A stretch of DNA of 50,240 nucleotides from Anaerosporomusa subterranea (GTDB lineage Bacteria > Bacillota > Negativicutes > Sporomusales > Acetonemataceae), in assembly GCF_001611555.1 (NCBI RefSeq), contig NZ_LSGP01000012.1, positions 1-50,240 of the forward strand, written 5' to 3'. Positions 26,335-35,409 of this stretch are shown here, piece after piece; the stretch's first letter is position 1; each line of letters starts with the position of its first letter. The position numbers and the translations under genes were made by a program. Below the pieces are notes generated by a model that saw only the letters and a list, made by a program, of their open reading frames with translations, was not told the origin of the DNA and made no database searches.

Positions 26335-27257
26335 TTCGAGAGTGAATTCTTAACTAATACTTCCAGTTGCCCTGCCTCGGCATTGCATATATGACAACCC
26401 TCACATACTATCACCCTGTCATCAAAGACATCTTTCACCGTATTTACCAGATCCATGTTCTTCATTCGATCAGAGAAATGGAAGATAATCACACACGGCA
26501 CAATCGTAATCAATGCACTCATCAGTAAATCTTGCCCATTCGCATCATCTGACGAATTAGCAACAAAGCGTTCGCCATCTGATTCACTCAGCGTCTCTCC
26601 CTCGGAATCAAAAATGCTGATATTCGCTGACCGATCGACCACTACATGAACTTCTCCGGTTCGCGGTTCCTGCATATTGACAAAATAACGCAACACCCGG
26701 ACAAATTCCTGGTACTCGATGTCTGACATGTAATCATCAACTGCTTTTTCAACCGCTCTGTTTAGAATCTGCCCATAATCTTTTAGTCGGAAACGGATAA
26801 ATCCGTCAAGCACTAACTCGTTGTGAAAATCGAGATAATCGAGGATTTTTGAAAATACCCGGCTACGTCGAATAGGTAAATGATAGTCAGTAACCTCCGG
26901 ATTTTCCTCACCAAGGATATTCAGGGTTTTTGATAATACTTGTTCTTGTTCTTCTGGTGAAAAATAATCATAGCCAAAGCGAATCATCCGCCGCAACACA
27001 TTCTTTTCTTCCCGACTCACGACTAAATCAGCCAAGATTTGCGCTGCATATAATTTTATCAAATTCTTAATTCGCTCATAATTACGAAAAGAAATTTCAC
27101 CTTCTAGGATTGAGCAATTGAGAAACGTATACCTCCCTGCCTGCTGTTGGTCGACGACAATCTGATATCCTTCGCGCTGAAACAAATTGCAATCCTGCTG
27201 TAGCTTGGCGCGGACGTCGTCAATCGGCCCGGAAAGTCCCAGCGAAATTAACTTCAC
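26331..27257 (-). CDS. ytxC: Sporulation protein YtxC
   Basis: 308 aa YtxC family protein; in Bacillus ytxC also lies directly upstream of thrS. The N-terminal part contains NYERIKNLIKLYAAQILADLVVSREE (about 75-100) and the central RSRVFSKILDYLDFHNELVLDGFIRFRLKDY motif (about 150-180) characteristic of the family. The C-terminus has CEGCHICNAEAGQ, a possible metal-binding cluster. The preferred start is the GTG at 27257, six bases after GAGAGGTG. A longer ORF would add 17 unsupported residues. The molecular function is unknown. Confidence 0.82.
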   Translation of the reverse strand: MKLISLGLSGPIDDVRAKLQQDCNLFQREGYQIVVDQQQAGRYTFLNCSILEGEISFRNYERIKNLIKLYAAQILADLVVSREEKNVLRRMIRFGYDYFSPEEQEQVLSKTLNILGEENPEVTDYHLPIRRSRVFSKILDYLDFHNELVLDGFIRFRLKDYGQILNRAVEKAVDDYMSDIEYQEFVRVLRYFVNMQEPRTGEVHVVVDRSANISIFDSEGETLSESDGERFVANSSDDANGQDLLMSALITIVPCVIIFHFSDRMKNMDLVNTVKDVFDDRVIVCEGCHICNAEAGQLEVLVKNSLSN

Positions 27258-27338
27258 TGCCTTCACCTCTCTCTTGCTGCTATTATATGTTTCGCCTGAT
27301 TTTCGCATACGGGAGAAAAGTCTGGCAAAACTTGCGAA

Positions 27339-27872
27339 TCATATATCGTTCAACCACGCTTCAATGCCCCGCGCAATCGCCAAACCCGCCTGTTCCTGGC
27401 ACAATGGATCAGCCAGCAATCGTTCTTCCTCAGGGTTGGAGATAAACGCCAACTCAGCTAAAGCTGCCGGCATGAATGTGTGTTTCAGTACATATAGCCC
27501 TGCGCTATAGCGAATGCCTCGATTCGGCCGTTGCAAAGCATCCACCAGTTCGCGCTGAATCTCCTGAGCCAAACGATACCCCTGTTCACTATATTCATAA
27601 CACCAAGTCTCGGTCCCCTGCGCCTCCACATTATCCGCGGCATTACAATGCACACTAACAAACACATCGGCTTCTACTAAATTTGCATCATCAGCAATAA
27701 TGTCTAGTTCATTCTCACTAATAAACACCACAGAATGGCCATTCTCCCGAAGTACTGATTCGGCTATCTTCGCTACTGCCATCGTAACCGTTGCCTCTTC
27801 AAGCCCTGTTGAGCCTACCGAACCGGGATCGAACCCCGGGTAGTGGCCTGGATTCAGCGCAATAACTGCCAC
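27339..27872 (-). CDS. N-acetylmuramoyl-L-alanine amidase (Amidase_3)
   Basis: 177 aa single-domain zinc amidase cleaving the lactyl-amide bond of peptidoglycan. The zinc ligands are visible: His in NPGHYPG (about residue 9), Glu in GLEEATVTMAVA (about 25-26) and His in FVSVHCNAAD (about 75). The catalytic Glu lies in ALAELAFISN near 140. It has no signal peptide, so it may act in the mother cell, be released by lysis, or leave by another route. The GTG start follows AAGGAGAGG. It is upstream of ytxC on the same strand, 81 bp away. Confidence 0.88.
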   Translation of the reverse strand: MAVIALNPGHYPGFDPGSVGSTGLEEATVTMAVAKIAESVLRENGHSVVFISENELDIIADDANLVEADVFVSVHCNAADNVEAQGTETWCYEYSEQGYRLAQEIQRELVDALQRPNRGIRYSAGLYVLKHTFMPAALAELAFISNPEEERLLADPLCQEQAGLAIARGIEAWLNDI

Positions 27873-28058
27873 GCTACCCTCTCCTTATGCAAAACGTTCC
27901 TCTACTGACATATGCAAAACAAATAGTATCCATGCAAAAACATTCTGAGGAAATCGTTTTTTCAACTTCAATGCCAAATGCGGCTATTCCCCATACGAAT
28001 AATCTCGCGTAGAGTCTTTTAACAGCGAACATTTTCAATTAATGACCGTCTCCAGGAG

Positions 28059-28086
28059 TTGCCTTATTCCTTACATCCTGTATAAT
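28059..28086 (+). promoter_or_regulatory. Promoter of the amino-acid binding protein gene
   Basis: TTGCCT-N16-TATAAT, 35 bp before the start codon. The -10 is perfect. Confidence 0.6.
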
Positions 28087-28121
28087 AAATAGGAATACGT
28101 ATTGAAAGGGGCCCTGCCACC

Positions 28122-28904
28122 ATGTCAAGAAAGTCCATTACCCTCATCCTTGTTTCCTTATTCGCCCTCTCACTAGTAGCCGCTGGCTGCGGCGGCCAAA
28201 AAAGCCCGTCACAACAACCAGCCGCTGCCAAGACGCTGAAGGTCGGCGCCGAAACAACTTTCCCACCGTTTGAGTTTCAGGACGAAAAGACGAAAGACTA
28301 CACAGGCTTTGATATCGATCTGATGAAAGCAATTGGTAAACAAATGGGCTACGAAGTGCAAATAGCCAGCCTCGGCTTTGATGCCCTCATCCCTGCCCTT
28401 GACGTCGGTCAAATTGACGTCATCGCCTCTGCAATGACAATCACTGATGAAAGATCCAAAAAAGTAAGTTTCTCAAATCCCTACTATAAATCCGGTTTAT
28501 CAATTGTGGTGAAACACGATAACACCGCCATTCAAGGTTTTAAAGACCTAGCTGGTAAACGCATTGCGGTTCAGATTGGTACTACTGGCTCAGAAGAAGC
28601 CAAAAAAATTAAAGATGCGAAAGTCCGCGAATTTAACAGCGCGTCTGAAGCGTATATGGAATTGAAGGCTGGCGGCGTCGATGCGGTTGTTAACGACCTG
28701 CCGGTTAACCAATATTATCTTGCCCAGGGCGGAGCCAAAGACGCTAAAATAATTGGCGAAGTCCTGAACTCCGAAAACTATGGCATAGCTGTCAGCAAGA
28801 AAAATACGGAACTGGTAACAAAAATCAATAAAGCCCTTGATGATCTAAAAGCCAACGGTGAATACGCCAAGATCTACGAAAAGTGGTTTGGCAAGAGGCC
28901 GTAA
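28122..28904 (+). CDS. Amino-acid ABC transporter substrate-binding lipoprotein
   Basis: 260 aa periplasmic binding protein (SBP_bac_3 family). Lipoprotein signal: basic start, hydrophobic core and lipobox LVAAGC with Cys23. The mature part shows LKVGAETTFPPFEF, TGFDIDLMKAIGKQMG, IASAMTITDERSKKVSFSNPYY and the second-lobe AGKRIAVQIGTTGSEEAKK, typical of glutamine/arginine-type receptors. No permease or ATPase gene lies next to it: it has its own promoter and a terminator at 28913-28956, so it must partner with components elsewhere. The exact amino acid is not determinable. Confidence 0.92.
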   Translation: MSRKSITLILVSLFALSLVAAGCGGQKSPSQQPAAAKTLKVGAETTFPPFEFQDEKTKDYTGFDIDLMKAIGKQMGYEVQIASLGFDALIPALDVGQIDVIASAMTITDERSKKVSFSNPYYKSGLSIVVKHDNTAIQGFKDLAGKRIAVQIGTTGSEEAKKIKDAKVREFNSASEAYMELKAGGVDAVVNDLPVNQYYLAQGGAKDAKIIGEVLNSENYGIAVSKKNTELVTKINKALDDLKANGEYAKIYEKWFGKRP

Positions 28905-28912
28905 TACCTAAG

Positions 28913-28956
28913 AAAAACAGTCTGTTCACTTCGCAAGAAGCGGACAGACTGTTTTT
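28913..28956 (+). terminator. Terminator of the binding-protein gene
   Basis: AAAAACAGTCTGTTCACTTC and GAAGCGGACAGACTGTTTTT pair with two mismatches, followed by Ts. Confidence 0.8.
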
Positions 28957-28996
28957 TCATTTGAACCGCGGGGCACACTACTCTTGAGGTGATGAC

Positions 28997-29164
28997 ATGA
29001 AAAAGAAAACCAAAATGCAATCCTATACCTCTGATTATTGCATGTCTGCAGGTGATAATGCCGTCAGTCGAGAGCAAATCAACGCCTCGATTATAACGCC
29101 TGCAGCCGCGAACGAACACTCATTTCGCAAAGAAATGATGAAGGGACTAGAGGATAAGCAGTGA
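28997..29164 (+). CDS. Small hypothetical protein (55 aa)
   Basis: 55 aa, below usual length limits. The ATG at 28997 follows TTGAGGTGAT. The product starts MKKKTKMQSYTSDYCMSAGD and ends with charged helix-like EDKQ; it has no membrane segment or known motif. Support is a good ribosome binding site, an intact frame and its position between two terminators. Low-complexity basic start plus acidic end recall small spore-associated proteins, but this is only an impression. Confidence 0.5.
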   Translation: MKKKTKMQSYTSDYCMSAGDNAVSREQINASIITPAAANEHSFRKEMMKGLEDKQ

Positions 29165-29174
29165 ACAAGAAAAG

Positions 29175-29210
29175 AGAGCCAATTTCGCCGTAAATAGCAA
29201 AACTGGCTCT
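29175..29210 (-). terminator. Terminator of the 166 aa membrane protein gene
   Basis: AGAGCCAATTTCGC and GCAAAACTGGCTCT pair with a few mismatches; on the minus strand the stem is followed by TCTTTTCTTG. Confidence 0.7.
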
Positions 29211-29217
29211 CCGTCTG

Positions 29218-29718
29218 TTAATGTCCGGAATGTGAATTTGGGACTGGAGCTTCAGCTCCAGGATTCCAGCCTAGAATAGTCGGATCTACCATGCCAAACA
29301 CCATTGCAACGTGAGAAACTACTAAGAACGCTGTCAAGAGAATAAAGTGTAGTTTCATTTTTTCAGCATCAGTTTGCCCTCTGCCGATGAGTCCAAGTTC
29401 TAACAAGGCAATGCTAAACAGCGGTATAACACCGCTTAGGTAGGACCCAACAGCCAAAATATCAGCAGTCCCGCGCCACTCGATAGCCGGTACAACGCTA
29501 ATGCTAAGATTCAAGAATATCCCCAAGAAATAAAAGCCAAGTGCAATTCCCAGCCACTTATTCACGCTGCGCAGCAGGCCTGATTTAGCGCGGCTATATA
29601 CGACGAAGAATTCAGTAGCTACCAACGCTTCTGCAAAAGCAACCGGGATCACCATATAAATAATGAGGTTCCACGGTTGATTAACTGCTAAGAGCTCCAT
29701 ATAATGGGTCATGTTCAT
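29218..29718 (-). CDS. Small four-helix membrane protein
   Basis: 166 aa. Four hydrophobic segments at about 17-41, 53-76, 85-111 and 121-144, joined by short charged loops, with a conserved-looking NQPWNLIIYMVIPVAFAEAL stretch in the first and SHVAMVFGMVDPTILGW in the last. The end is His/Ser-rich (NSHSGH). I believe this is an uncharacterised Firmicute family (possibly DUF6803), but am not certain. The ATG at 29718 has GGGGG eight bases ahead; the open frame runs 67 codons further upstream without a suitable start. It is divergent from the DUF6173-like gene. Confidence 0.7.
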   Translation of the reverse strand: MNMTHYMELLAVNQPWNLIIYMVIPVAFAEALVATEFFVVYSRAKSGLLRSVNKWLGIALGFYFLGIFLNLSISVVPAIEWRGTADILAVGSYLSGVIPLFSIALLELGLIGRGQTDAEKMKLHFILLTAFLVVSHVAMVFGMVDPTILGWNPGAEAPVPNSHSGH

Positions 29719-29886
29719 CAGTAATTCCCCCTGTGATATTGTTATCATCACTATATCAAAGAAATGTGAAGAACTGATGAAGAATTTATGTTTTTTAAGT
29801 AGCTGGCACAAATTATTGACGCCATAGTTCCATTTGCCAAAAAGGCGAATACCGTATAGCGATACTCCCAACACAAGGAGGCCGCA

Positions 29887-30306
29887 ATGGAACAAGACGT
29901 CAGAAATATCTCCCCGCAAGGGCTCGTGTTTTATTCAGCGCAAGCACTACCCCGTTACTCCATGGTCGAGGCTCTTGCCGACAATTTAGCCAGTGAATTT
30001 TGCCGAAAACTATATTCAAGCATACAACAATTTGATGAGCAGCTTGATAACACACTCGAAGTCGGCATGCGTTTAGTGGCTTTTGGTCAGGCAATCACGT
30101 TTTCCGTAAGCCGCCTCGGCTATACTGATCCCAGTCTGATTCACTTTTTTGGCAGGCTGGATAACGGTCAACCAGTGGAACTTGTCCAACATGTTTCACA
30201 AATTAGTTTTTTATTGACCGCCATTCCACGCCTCAACCCAGACAAGCCGAAATTGCAAATTGGCTTTCTCCGCCCGGTAGACGCTTGCGACAAGAGCGAT
30301 GACTAG
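29887..30306 (+). CDS. DUF6173-like protein
   Basis: 139 aa soluble protein. The central core, EVGMRLVAFGQAITFSVSRLGYTDPSLIHFFG at about 58-89, then NGQPVELVQHVSQISFLLTAIPRLNPDKPK, fits what I remember of DUF6173, a Firmicute family without known function. AAGGAGG ribosome binding site. It converges on a LysE-type gene with a 4 bp overlap of the two 3' ends. No catalytic residues can be named. Confidence 0.7.
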   Translation: MEQDVRNISPQGLVFYSAQALPRYSMVEALADNLASEFCRKLYSSIQQFDEQLDNTLEVGMRLVAFGQAITFSVSRLGYTDPSLIHFFGRLDNGQPVELVQHVSQISFLLTAIPRLNPDKPKLQIGFLRPVDACDKSDD

Positions 30307-30923
30307 ATCACCATGCTAACAGCAATACGAACAGCTAGATACAATAGTGCAATGCCCAACAATCGAGAAACTGTTACTTCATGCCGGTAATAGGCCTGCC
30401 GGAACCATTCGGACGAGATTAGCCATGATAGAATAGTAAACCAACTCCCAACCGCCAACACAACCTCTGCTCCATAAACCCATTTTATCCATTCAGGCAT
30501 GCCGGGACTGAGAAATTGAGCAAAAATGCTCAAAAAGAACAGGGCGCTTTTGGGATTAAGCGCATTGCATAGAAAACCGTCACGAAAACCTTGCAACACA
30601 CTCCTGCTGTCTGCTGACTTTTCTGCCATCACGGGAGTACTTTGTTTATTCACCCTCGTTTGCAATGCGCCAAACCCCAACCAAGCAAGATAAGCCGCGC
30701 CTACGCCCTGGATGGTAAAAAACAGCTGTGGGTGAGAAGCCAAAATCACCGTGTATCCAAGAACGGTATAACTGACGTGAATAAACAAAGCGACGCCAAT
30801 TCCTATGGCTGTAGCCATGCCTACTCTCGCCCCATAGCCCAAACTGTTTCGCATGACTACAACAAAGTCAGGCCCAGGTGAGATTCCCGCCAAAAGCCCG
30901 ACAACAAAAACTTCAGCAAACAC
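30303..30923 (-). CDS. LysE/RhtB family amino-acid exporter
   Basis: 206 aa inner membrane exporter with six predicted helices. The family signature ISPGPDFVVVMRNSLGYGARVGMATAIGIG is at about 14-43, and FLCNALNPKSALFFLSIFAQFL near 117-138. Members export lysine, homoserine, threonine or other small amino acids; the substrate cannot be told. The GTG start is eight bases after GGAGG. It is monocistronic and divergent from the hemolysin III gene. Confidence 0.9.
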   Translation of the reverse strand: MFAEVFVVGLLAGISPGPDFVVVMRNSLGYGARVGMATAIGIGVALFIHVSYTVLGYTVILASHPQLFFTIQGVGAAYLAWLGFGALQTRVNKQSTPVMAEKSADSRSVLQGFRDGFLCNALNPKSALFFLSIFAQFLSPGMPEWIKWVYGAEVVLAVGSWFTILSWLISSEWFRQAYYRHEVTVSRLLGIALLYLAVRIAVSMVI

Positions 30924-30985
30924 AACATAACCTCCATCATTCGATGTAAGTATAGTATTTGCCGCCAGTTGTGGAAACTCCTCCG

Positions 30986-31011
30986 TGCCGCTGTCTACAC
31001 AGACAGCGGCA
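30986..31011. other. Perfect hairpin in a divergent promoter region
   Basis: TGCCGCTGTCT-ACAC-AGACAGCGGCA, 11 bp perfect arms, between the divergent LysE and hemolysin III genes. It has no U-tail, so it is not a typical terminator; an operator or cruciform is possible. Confidence 0.5.
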
Positions 31012-31060
31012 GCGTGCTGACAGTTTGATCGACAGGGCGGCCCAATTCATTAAAATGTGT

Positions 31061-31066
31061 TATAAT
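31061..31066 (+). promoter_or_regulatory. Extended -10 of the hemolysin III gene
   Basis: TATAAT preceded by TGT gives an extended -10 about 38 bp ahead of the start codon. Confidence 0.5.
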
Positions 31067-31104
31067 GAATAGAGTACAATACCACTAACAAAGAAGGCGA
31101 TTAA

Positions 31105-31734
31105 ATGGAAGAAAAACTAAATGCCGTCACCCACGGCGCAGGCGCGGTATTAGCCTTGGCAGGACTTGTTATTCTGACCATAGCAGCCTGCCTGTATGGC
31201 AGCGTTTGGCATATTGTCAGCTTCAGTGTGTATGGAACCTCTTTATTTTTACTGTACTTGGCTTCCACACTATACCATAGTTTTTCTAACGAAAAACTCA
31301 AACACATCTTCAAGATTGTTGATCACTCAGCGATTTATTTGTTGATTGCCGGCACCTACACGCCATTTGCCTTGATCTTGCTACACGGTAAGCTCGGTTG
31401 GATTATCTTCAGTGTGATTTGGGGACTAGCAGTCCTTGGCATCTTGTTGAAAATCTTTTTTGTGAAACGATTTAAGATTCTCTCAACATTATGCTATCTG
31501 TTTATGGGCTGGCTGCTACTTGTTTTCATAAAACCGATAATTGCCACACTGCCAACTGCTGGCTTCGGCTGGCTGCTGGCAGGCGGGATCTTCTATACAG
31601 CAGGATCAGTATTCTACCTTTGGCGACGCCTTCCATACCATCACGCAATTTGGCATCTTTTTGTACTCGCCGGCAGCTTTTCACACTTCATCTCAGTTCT
31701 CTACTATGTTCTGCCAATTTCGGTTCCGGCATAA
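31105..31734 (+). CDS. Hemolysin III family (PAQR-like) membrane protein
   Basis: 209 aa with seven hydrophobic helices. The metal-binding histidines of the PAQR/YqfA family are visible: STLYHSFSNEKLKHIFKIVDHSAIYLLIAGTYTPF at about 51-85 and YHHAIWHLFVLAGSFSHF at about 178-195. Role in membrane lipid homeostasis is reported for bacterial relatives; the haemolysin name is historical. GAAGGCG weak ribosome binding site. It converges with the NDH-2 gene, leaving 4 bp between stops. Confidence 0.9.
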   Translation: MEEKLNAVTHGAGAVLALAGLVILTIAACLYGSVWHIVSFSVYGTSLFLLYLASTLYHSFSNEKLKHIFKIVDHSAIYLLIAGTYTPFALILLHGKLGWIIFSVIWGLAVLGILLKIFFVKRFKILSTLCYLFMGWLLLVFIKPIIATLPTAGFGWLLAGGIFYTAGSVFYLWRRLPYHHAIWHLFVLAGSFSHFISVLYYVLPISVPA

Positions 31735-31738
31735 CAAC

Positions 31739-32980
31739 CTATAGCCGGTGTATCATCCGAAGCGCGCGATCATAAAAGAAATAATCCCACGCCCAGTTGA
31801 TGGTCACAATAAAACGATTGCGAAACCCTACCAGCCGGATCAAATGAACAGCTAACCACAGCAGCCAAGCGAAGAAACCAGAGAACTTCCAGCGATTAAA
31901 GTGGGCGACTGCGAAACTCCTGCCAATTGTGGCTAAGTTTCCCAATTCTCGGTACAAAAAGTTTTGAAGCGGGTTTCCCTGCACAATGTTTAACACGTTC
32001 TTAGCTGCAGTTTCTGCCTGTTGAACCGCTACAGGCGCAATCATGGGCAATGGTCTACCGTCCTGTTTATAATGCGCTGCATCTCCAACCACAAATACTT
32101 CCGGATACTCTGGCAGTTGCAGCGTTGGCAGAACCATGGCTCGCCCTAACCGGTCAGTTTGGACTTTACATTTTTCAATGATGGGCGCACACCTAACGCC
32201 AGCCCCCCATACCAGCGTTCTGGCTGGTATTGACGTTCCGTCCGCCAAGCGGACGCCTCGGCTATCAAAGTCGTCCACTTTTGCATGAAACCGAACGTCA
32301 ACCCCCTTGCGCCTGAGTTCTGTCAACGCTGCCATTGATAAGTCCTCAGGCATCGAAACCAACAGTCGATCGCCGCCCTCTAGAAGCAGCAGGCTACTTT
32401 CAGAGAAGTCCAATTCTGGATAATCCTTTACGAGCACATGATGCACCAGCTCAGCAATACCGCCGATGCATTCCACCCCTGTAGCCCCGCCGCCGGTTAC
32501 GATAAAGGTTAATAACTCGCGCCGTATGGCTGGATCATTCTCTTGAGTCGCTAACTCACACATGCTGAGAATATGATTTCTCAGCTTAAACGCGTCTTCT
32601 AAGTTTTTAAGGCCATAGGCGTTTTTCGCCACATTTGCATTACCAAAGAAGTTTGTGACAGCCCCTACTGCCACCAGCAAGTAGTCGTAGTCAATTTCCC
32701 CGTTAGAGGTGATTAGTTTTTTCCCTTCTAGGTTAATATCAACCGCCTCAGCCATGTGAAACTCTGTGTTGCTCTGTTGTTGCAGTATCGCCCGCAGCGG
32801 GTAACTGATATCTTCAGGCCCTAGACCTGCAGTTGCGACTTGATAGAGCAAGGGCTGGAACAGATGATAATTATTTTTATCCACTAGAATGATTTTTACT
32901 GGCTCATCTGCCAAAACTTTAACGGCATGTAAGCCGGCAAAACCGCCGCCCAAGATCACTACTACCGGTGTTCGTTCCAT
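31739..32980 (-). CDS. ndh: Type II NADH dehydrogenase (NDH-2)
   Basis: 413 aa FAD-dependent, non-proton-pumping NADH:quinone oxidoreductase. FAD-binding GGGFAGLHAV is near residue 10, the NAD-binding GGGATGVECIGGIAELV near 165, and VFVVGDAAHY near 293. The C-terminal hydrophobic segment FFAWLLWLAVHLIRLVGF (about 369-386) anchors it to the membrane. The ATG at 32980 is preferred over an adjacent GTG. It is monocistronic, with a shared bidirectional terminator upstream. Confidence 0.92.
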   Translation of the reverse strand: MERTPVVVILGGGFAGLHAVKVLADEPVKIILVDKNNYHLFQPLLYQVATAGLGPEDISYPLRAILQQQSNTEFHMAEAVDINLEGKKLITSNGEIDYDYLLVAVGAVTNFFGNANVAKNAYGLKNLEDAFKLRNHILSMCELATQENDPAIRRELLTFIVTGGGATGVECIGGIAELVHHVLVKDYPELDFSESSLLLLEGGDRLLVSMPEDLSMAALTELRRKGVDVRFHAKVDDFDSRGVRLADGTSIPARTLVWGAGVRCAPIIEKCKVQTDRLGRAMVLPTLQLPEYPEVFVVGDAAHYKQDGRPLPMIAPVAVQQAETAAKNVLNIVQGNPLQNFLYRELGNLATIGRSFAVAHFNRWKFSGFFAWLLWLAVHLIRLVGFRNRFIVTINWAWDYFFYDRALRMIHRL

Positions 32981-33061
32981 CACATCATCCCTGCCTCCAT
33001 ACTTTGCTGTTATATGTAGTATGGCAAATAGACGAAAATGTTACGCTGACGCAGAATTAGG

Positions 33062-33110
33062 AAAAGAGTAATGACCACCCCGCCGTCTGCGTTGTGGTCA
33101 TTACTCTTTT
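33062..33110 (-). terminator. Terminator of the nudC-DMT-QueG-like operon
   Basis: AAAAGAGTAATGACCAC and GTGGTCATTACTCTTTT form a perfect 17 bp stem with a 15-base loop, 17 bp after the QueG-like stop. Confidence 0.85.
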
Positions 33111-33126
33111 TTCGGTGTGCTATTTA

Positions 33127-33903
33127 TTACCCTCTTGGCCTTACAGGAATCTGATGCTCGCACGGCACCCCGGTCTGACACTTGCCGCAACCATAGCGAG
33201 GACGAAACCGCGCCAAGACCCGATCGAGATAATCGGAACAAACGGCATTATCCTTGCCAGCCTCAGTGATAGCTAATGGTGGACAACGTAAAATACAGGC
33301 GCCGCATTTAGTACAATATTCATCAATTTCATGGTAAGGCCGAGGCGTCGGCTCAAGTGGCAGATCGACTATCACACTGCCAAAACGCCCTGCCGAGCCT
33401 TTTTGCGTGATCATAGACCGACTCAGACTAAACGTTCCCAATCCGGCGACAAAGGCCACATGGCGCTCCGACCAGTTGCTGCGGCGTTGTGTCACAGCAA
33501 ACCGTTGATCGAGCGACGGTGCCATCGCCTGGCATCCGGCTGCCTGCAGCGCTGCGAGTAGATGTTGCCGCAGTACGACACTGAGCTGCTCACCCTCGAT
33601 GCGTCCGTATAGCCATTCAGTTGCGGCCACCCCTTGCTTATGATTGGCTTGGCGAACCCGTTCTGAAAACGGCAAGAAATAGGCAATCACGGCTTTTGCC
33701 CCAGGCAGCCACTCACTAGGCAACATATGCTGAGGGCCAACTGCTTCCTCGGCTTTTAAGCGTTCAAACAGTTCATCGTCTGCCGCTGCCACCGCTACCA
33801 AAGGAGCTTCGTAAATCTGCAGCTCGCCTAGCTCGTTTACCGTATTTAATGGACTTGTTAAGATAAACTGTTGGATAAGCTCACTAACGTCGTTATAGTT
33901 CAT
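33127..33903 (-). CDS. QueG-like 4Fe-4S oxidoreductase
   Basis: 258 aa with two iron-sulphur motifs near the C-terminus: CTKCGACILRCP at about 200-211 and CGKCQTGVPC at about 240-249. The preceding region has RHVAFVAGLGTFSLSRSMIT and VIVDLPLEP, as in the cobalamin-dependent epoxyqueuosine reductase QueG. It is shorter than QueG (about 380 aa), so a related but distinct reductase is likely. GGAGGGG ribosome binding site at the ATG at 33903; a longer start adds 22 residues overlapping the previous gene. Third gene of the nudC operon. Confidence 0.8.
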   Translation of the reverse strand: MNYNDVSELIQQFILTSPLNTVNELGELQIYEAPLVAVAAADDELFERLKAEEAVGPQHMLPSEWLPGAKAVIAYFLPFSERVRQANHKQGVAATEWLYGRIEGEQLSVVLRQHLLAALQAAGCQAMAPSLDQRFAVTQRRSNWSERHVAFVAGLGTFSLSRSMITQKGSAGRFGSVIVDLPLEPTPRPYHEIDEYCTKCGACILRCPPLAITEAGKDNAVCSDYLDRVLARFRPRYGCGKCQTGVPCEHQIPVRPRG

Positions 33904-33956
33904 TCTAATCCCCTCCGCAAACATTTGCTGTAACCCCAGCATCCAAGGCAAGCCAC

Positions 33957-34385
33957 TTACGCTTTCCAATTGACTAGCAGTAGCCCGATAAAACAGAATA
34001 CTACACCCAGCATATTCGTAGGAGTTAGCGAATCCTGAAAGAAAAACAGGCCGATAGGAATCAGCAGCAGCGCAACCGCGCTGTTCGAAATCATACCTAC
34101 CAGACTAATTTGCCAACCTAAACGATAAGCGAGCAAAAACCCTACTTCAAGACCAACGATGGCAAGCCCCAACGCATAACTCGTCCAGTTCAATTCGCCA
34201 AAGCCCTGCCTGATCCCGTTGCCATTAGCATAAAAAGGGTACATTGCTAAAGTCGCTACCATGGCTGTCGCATAGGCGGCAGAAAGCGAAAGCAAGGGAT
34301 TCGCGTTAGCGGGAGTAAGCTTTAAAAATATATGATAGCAGACATTAGAAACCACTGTTAGTACAATCGGCCAATAAAAAAGCAT
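33957..34385 (-). CDS. Small DMT/EamA-like transporter
   Basis: 142 aa integral membrane protein with four or five helices covering nearly the whole length, the size of half an EamA transporter (SMR-like). The last helices, MISNSAVALLLIPIGLFFFQDSLTPTNMLGVVFCFIGLLLVNWKA, carry the EamA/SMR pattern. It must dimerise to transport. The ATG overlaps the nudC stop (TGATG), with GGAGG six bases ahead, so it is translationally coupled. The substrate is unknown. Confidence 0.82.
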   Translation of the reverse strand: MLFYWPIVLTVVSNVCYHIFLKLTPANANPLLSLSAAYATAMVATLAMYPFYANGNGIRQGFGELNWTSYALGLAIVGLEVGFLLAYRLGWQISLVGMISNSAVALLLIPIGLFFFQDSLTPTNMLGVVFCFIGLLLVNWKA

Positions 34386-35200
34386 CAAATTCCTCCAAAG
34401 TTAGTTGTCGTATTTGAGGTATTTCCCTGCACAAAGTCATCAATTAGCCGTCTGGCTATGCTGTCCTTCGGGGGAATATCAGGCAGATTGTCAGTTCTAA
34501 ACCAATTTGCCGCTACGATCTCGTGATTGTCGATCGTTATTTTCCCACCAGCATACTTTGCTGTAAAGCCGATCATTTGAGAGTCAGGAAATGGCCATGG
34601 CTGGTTACCAAAATAACGTATTCTATCAACTTCGATTCCGACTTCTTCTTTTACTTCTCTGCGTACGCATTCTTCCAACGTTTCACCAGGTTCAAGAAAG
34701 CCAGCAATCACACTGAAACGGCCAAGCGGAAATCTACTTGATCGAGCCAGCAGAATTTCATTACCTCTGGTTACTGCCACGATAATCGCCGGTGAAATGC
34801 GTGGATAGACAATGTGACCGCAGCCTGAGCATTGAACTGCCACTTCTTTCGTAACGTTAGCCATCTCACTGCCGCAGCGGCCACAGAAGCGGTTATTTTT
34901 TCTCCAGCCAAGAATATGAGCGGCACGTAAGGCAAAATGGTAACTTTCGTCATCGATAAGTCCAAACAGTTGTCGCAACTTGATCAATGCGAAACCTAAT
35001 GGCAATTCTAACAACAGTTCTTCGGTTCGCGGCCTTGCTGCAATACAGTCAATGTCGTAAAGGCGGCCAATCCGGAGCGGTTCATGCAACGCAATTTCTA
35101 TACGTTTCAAGTCGGCCTGACAGGGGATGCCTAACTTGTCATTCTGGCTCGTAACTAGTAGCGCATCCTCGCTAACGATAAAGCAGTACGATTGTTCCAT
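34385..35200 (-). CDS. nudC: NADH pyrophosphatase / RNA deNADding enzyme NudC
   Basis: 271 aa. A zinc ribbon formed by CGRCGSEM and CSGCGHIV (about 106-128) precedes the Nudix box [23 protein letters not shown] (about 160-182). [14 protein letters not shown] just after the box is the NudC NADH-specificity motif. It hydrolyses NADH to NMNH and AMP and removes NAD caps from RNA. AAGGGGTG ribosome binding site at the ATG 35200; a longer frame of 30 residues has no such site. It leads an operon with the DMT and QueG-like genes. Confidence 0.93.
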   Translation of the reverse strand: MEQSYCFIVSEDALLVTSQNDKLGIPCQADLKRIEIALHEPLRIGRLYDIDCIAARPRTEELLLELPLGFALIKLRQLFGLIDDESYHFALRAAHILGWRKNNRFCGRCGSEMANVTKEVAVQCSGCGHIVYPRISPAIIVAVTRGNEILLARSSRFPLGRFSVIAGFLEPGETLEECVRREVKEEVGIEVDRIRYFGNQPWPFPDSQMIGFTAKYAGGKITIDNHEIVAANWFRTDNLPDIPPKDSIARRLIDDFVQGNTSNTTTNFGGI

Positions 35201-35409
35201 ATGTATCACCCCTTTAGTAATAGTTCGTAATACACAGTCAGTTTCCTGCAAAATTATCACTACTTGTTGCTGTACCAACGCTTTCCACACAACTATGTAA
35301 ATTGTTTAAACAAAAATGTGGAATCCTAAATAGGACTAGCTTCCTTCTTCTATCCGTTGTATACTTATATGATTTATCATCGCAATACATCAGCCACGGA
35401 GGTCAAATT

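Noticed and set aside
33062-33110. CGTCTGCGTTG inside a terminator loop, similar to the repeat family motif CATCTGCGTTG
   Set aside because: Only about ten bases match and there are no terminal inverted repeats; treated as coincidence.
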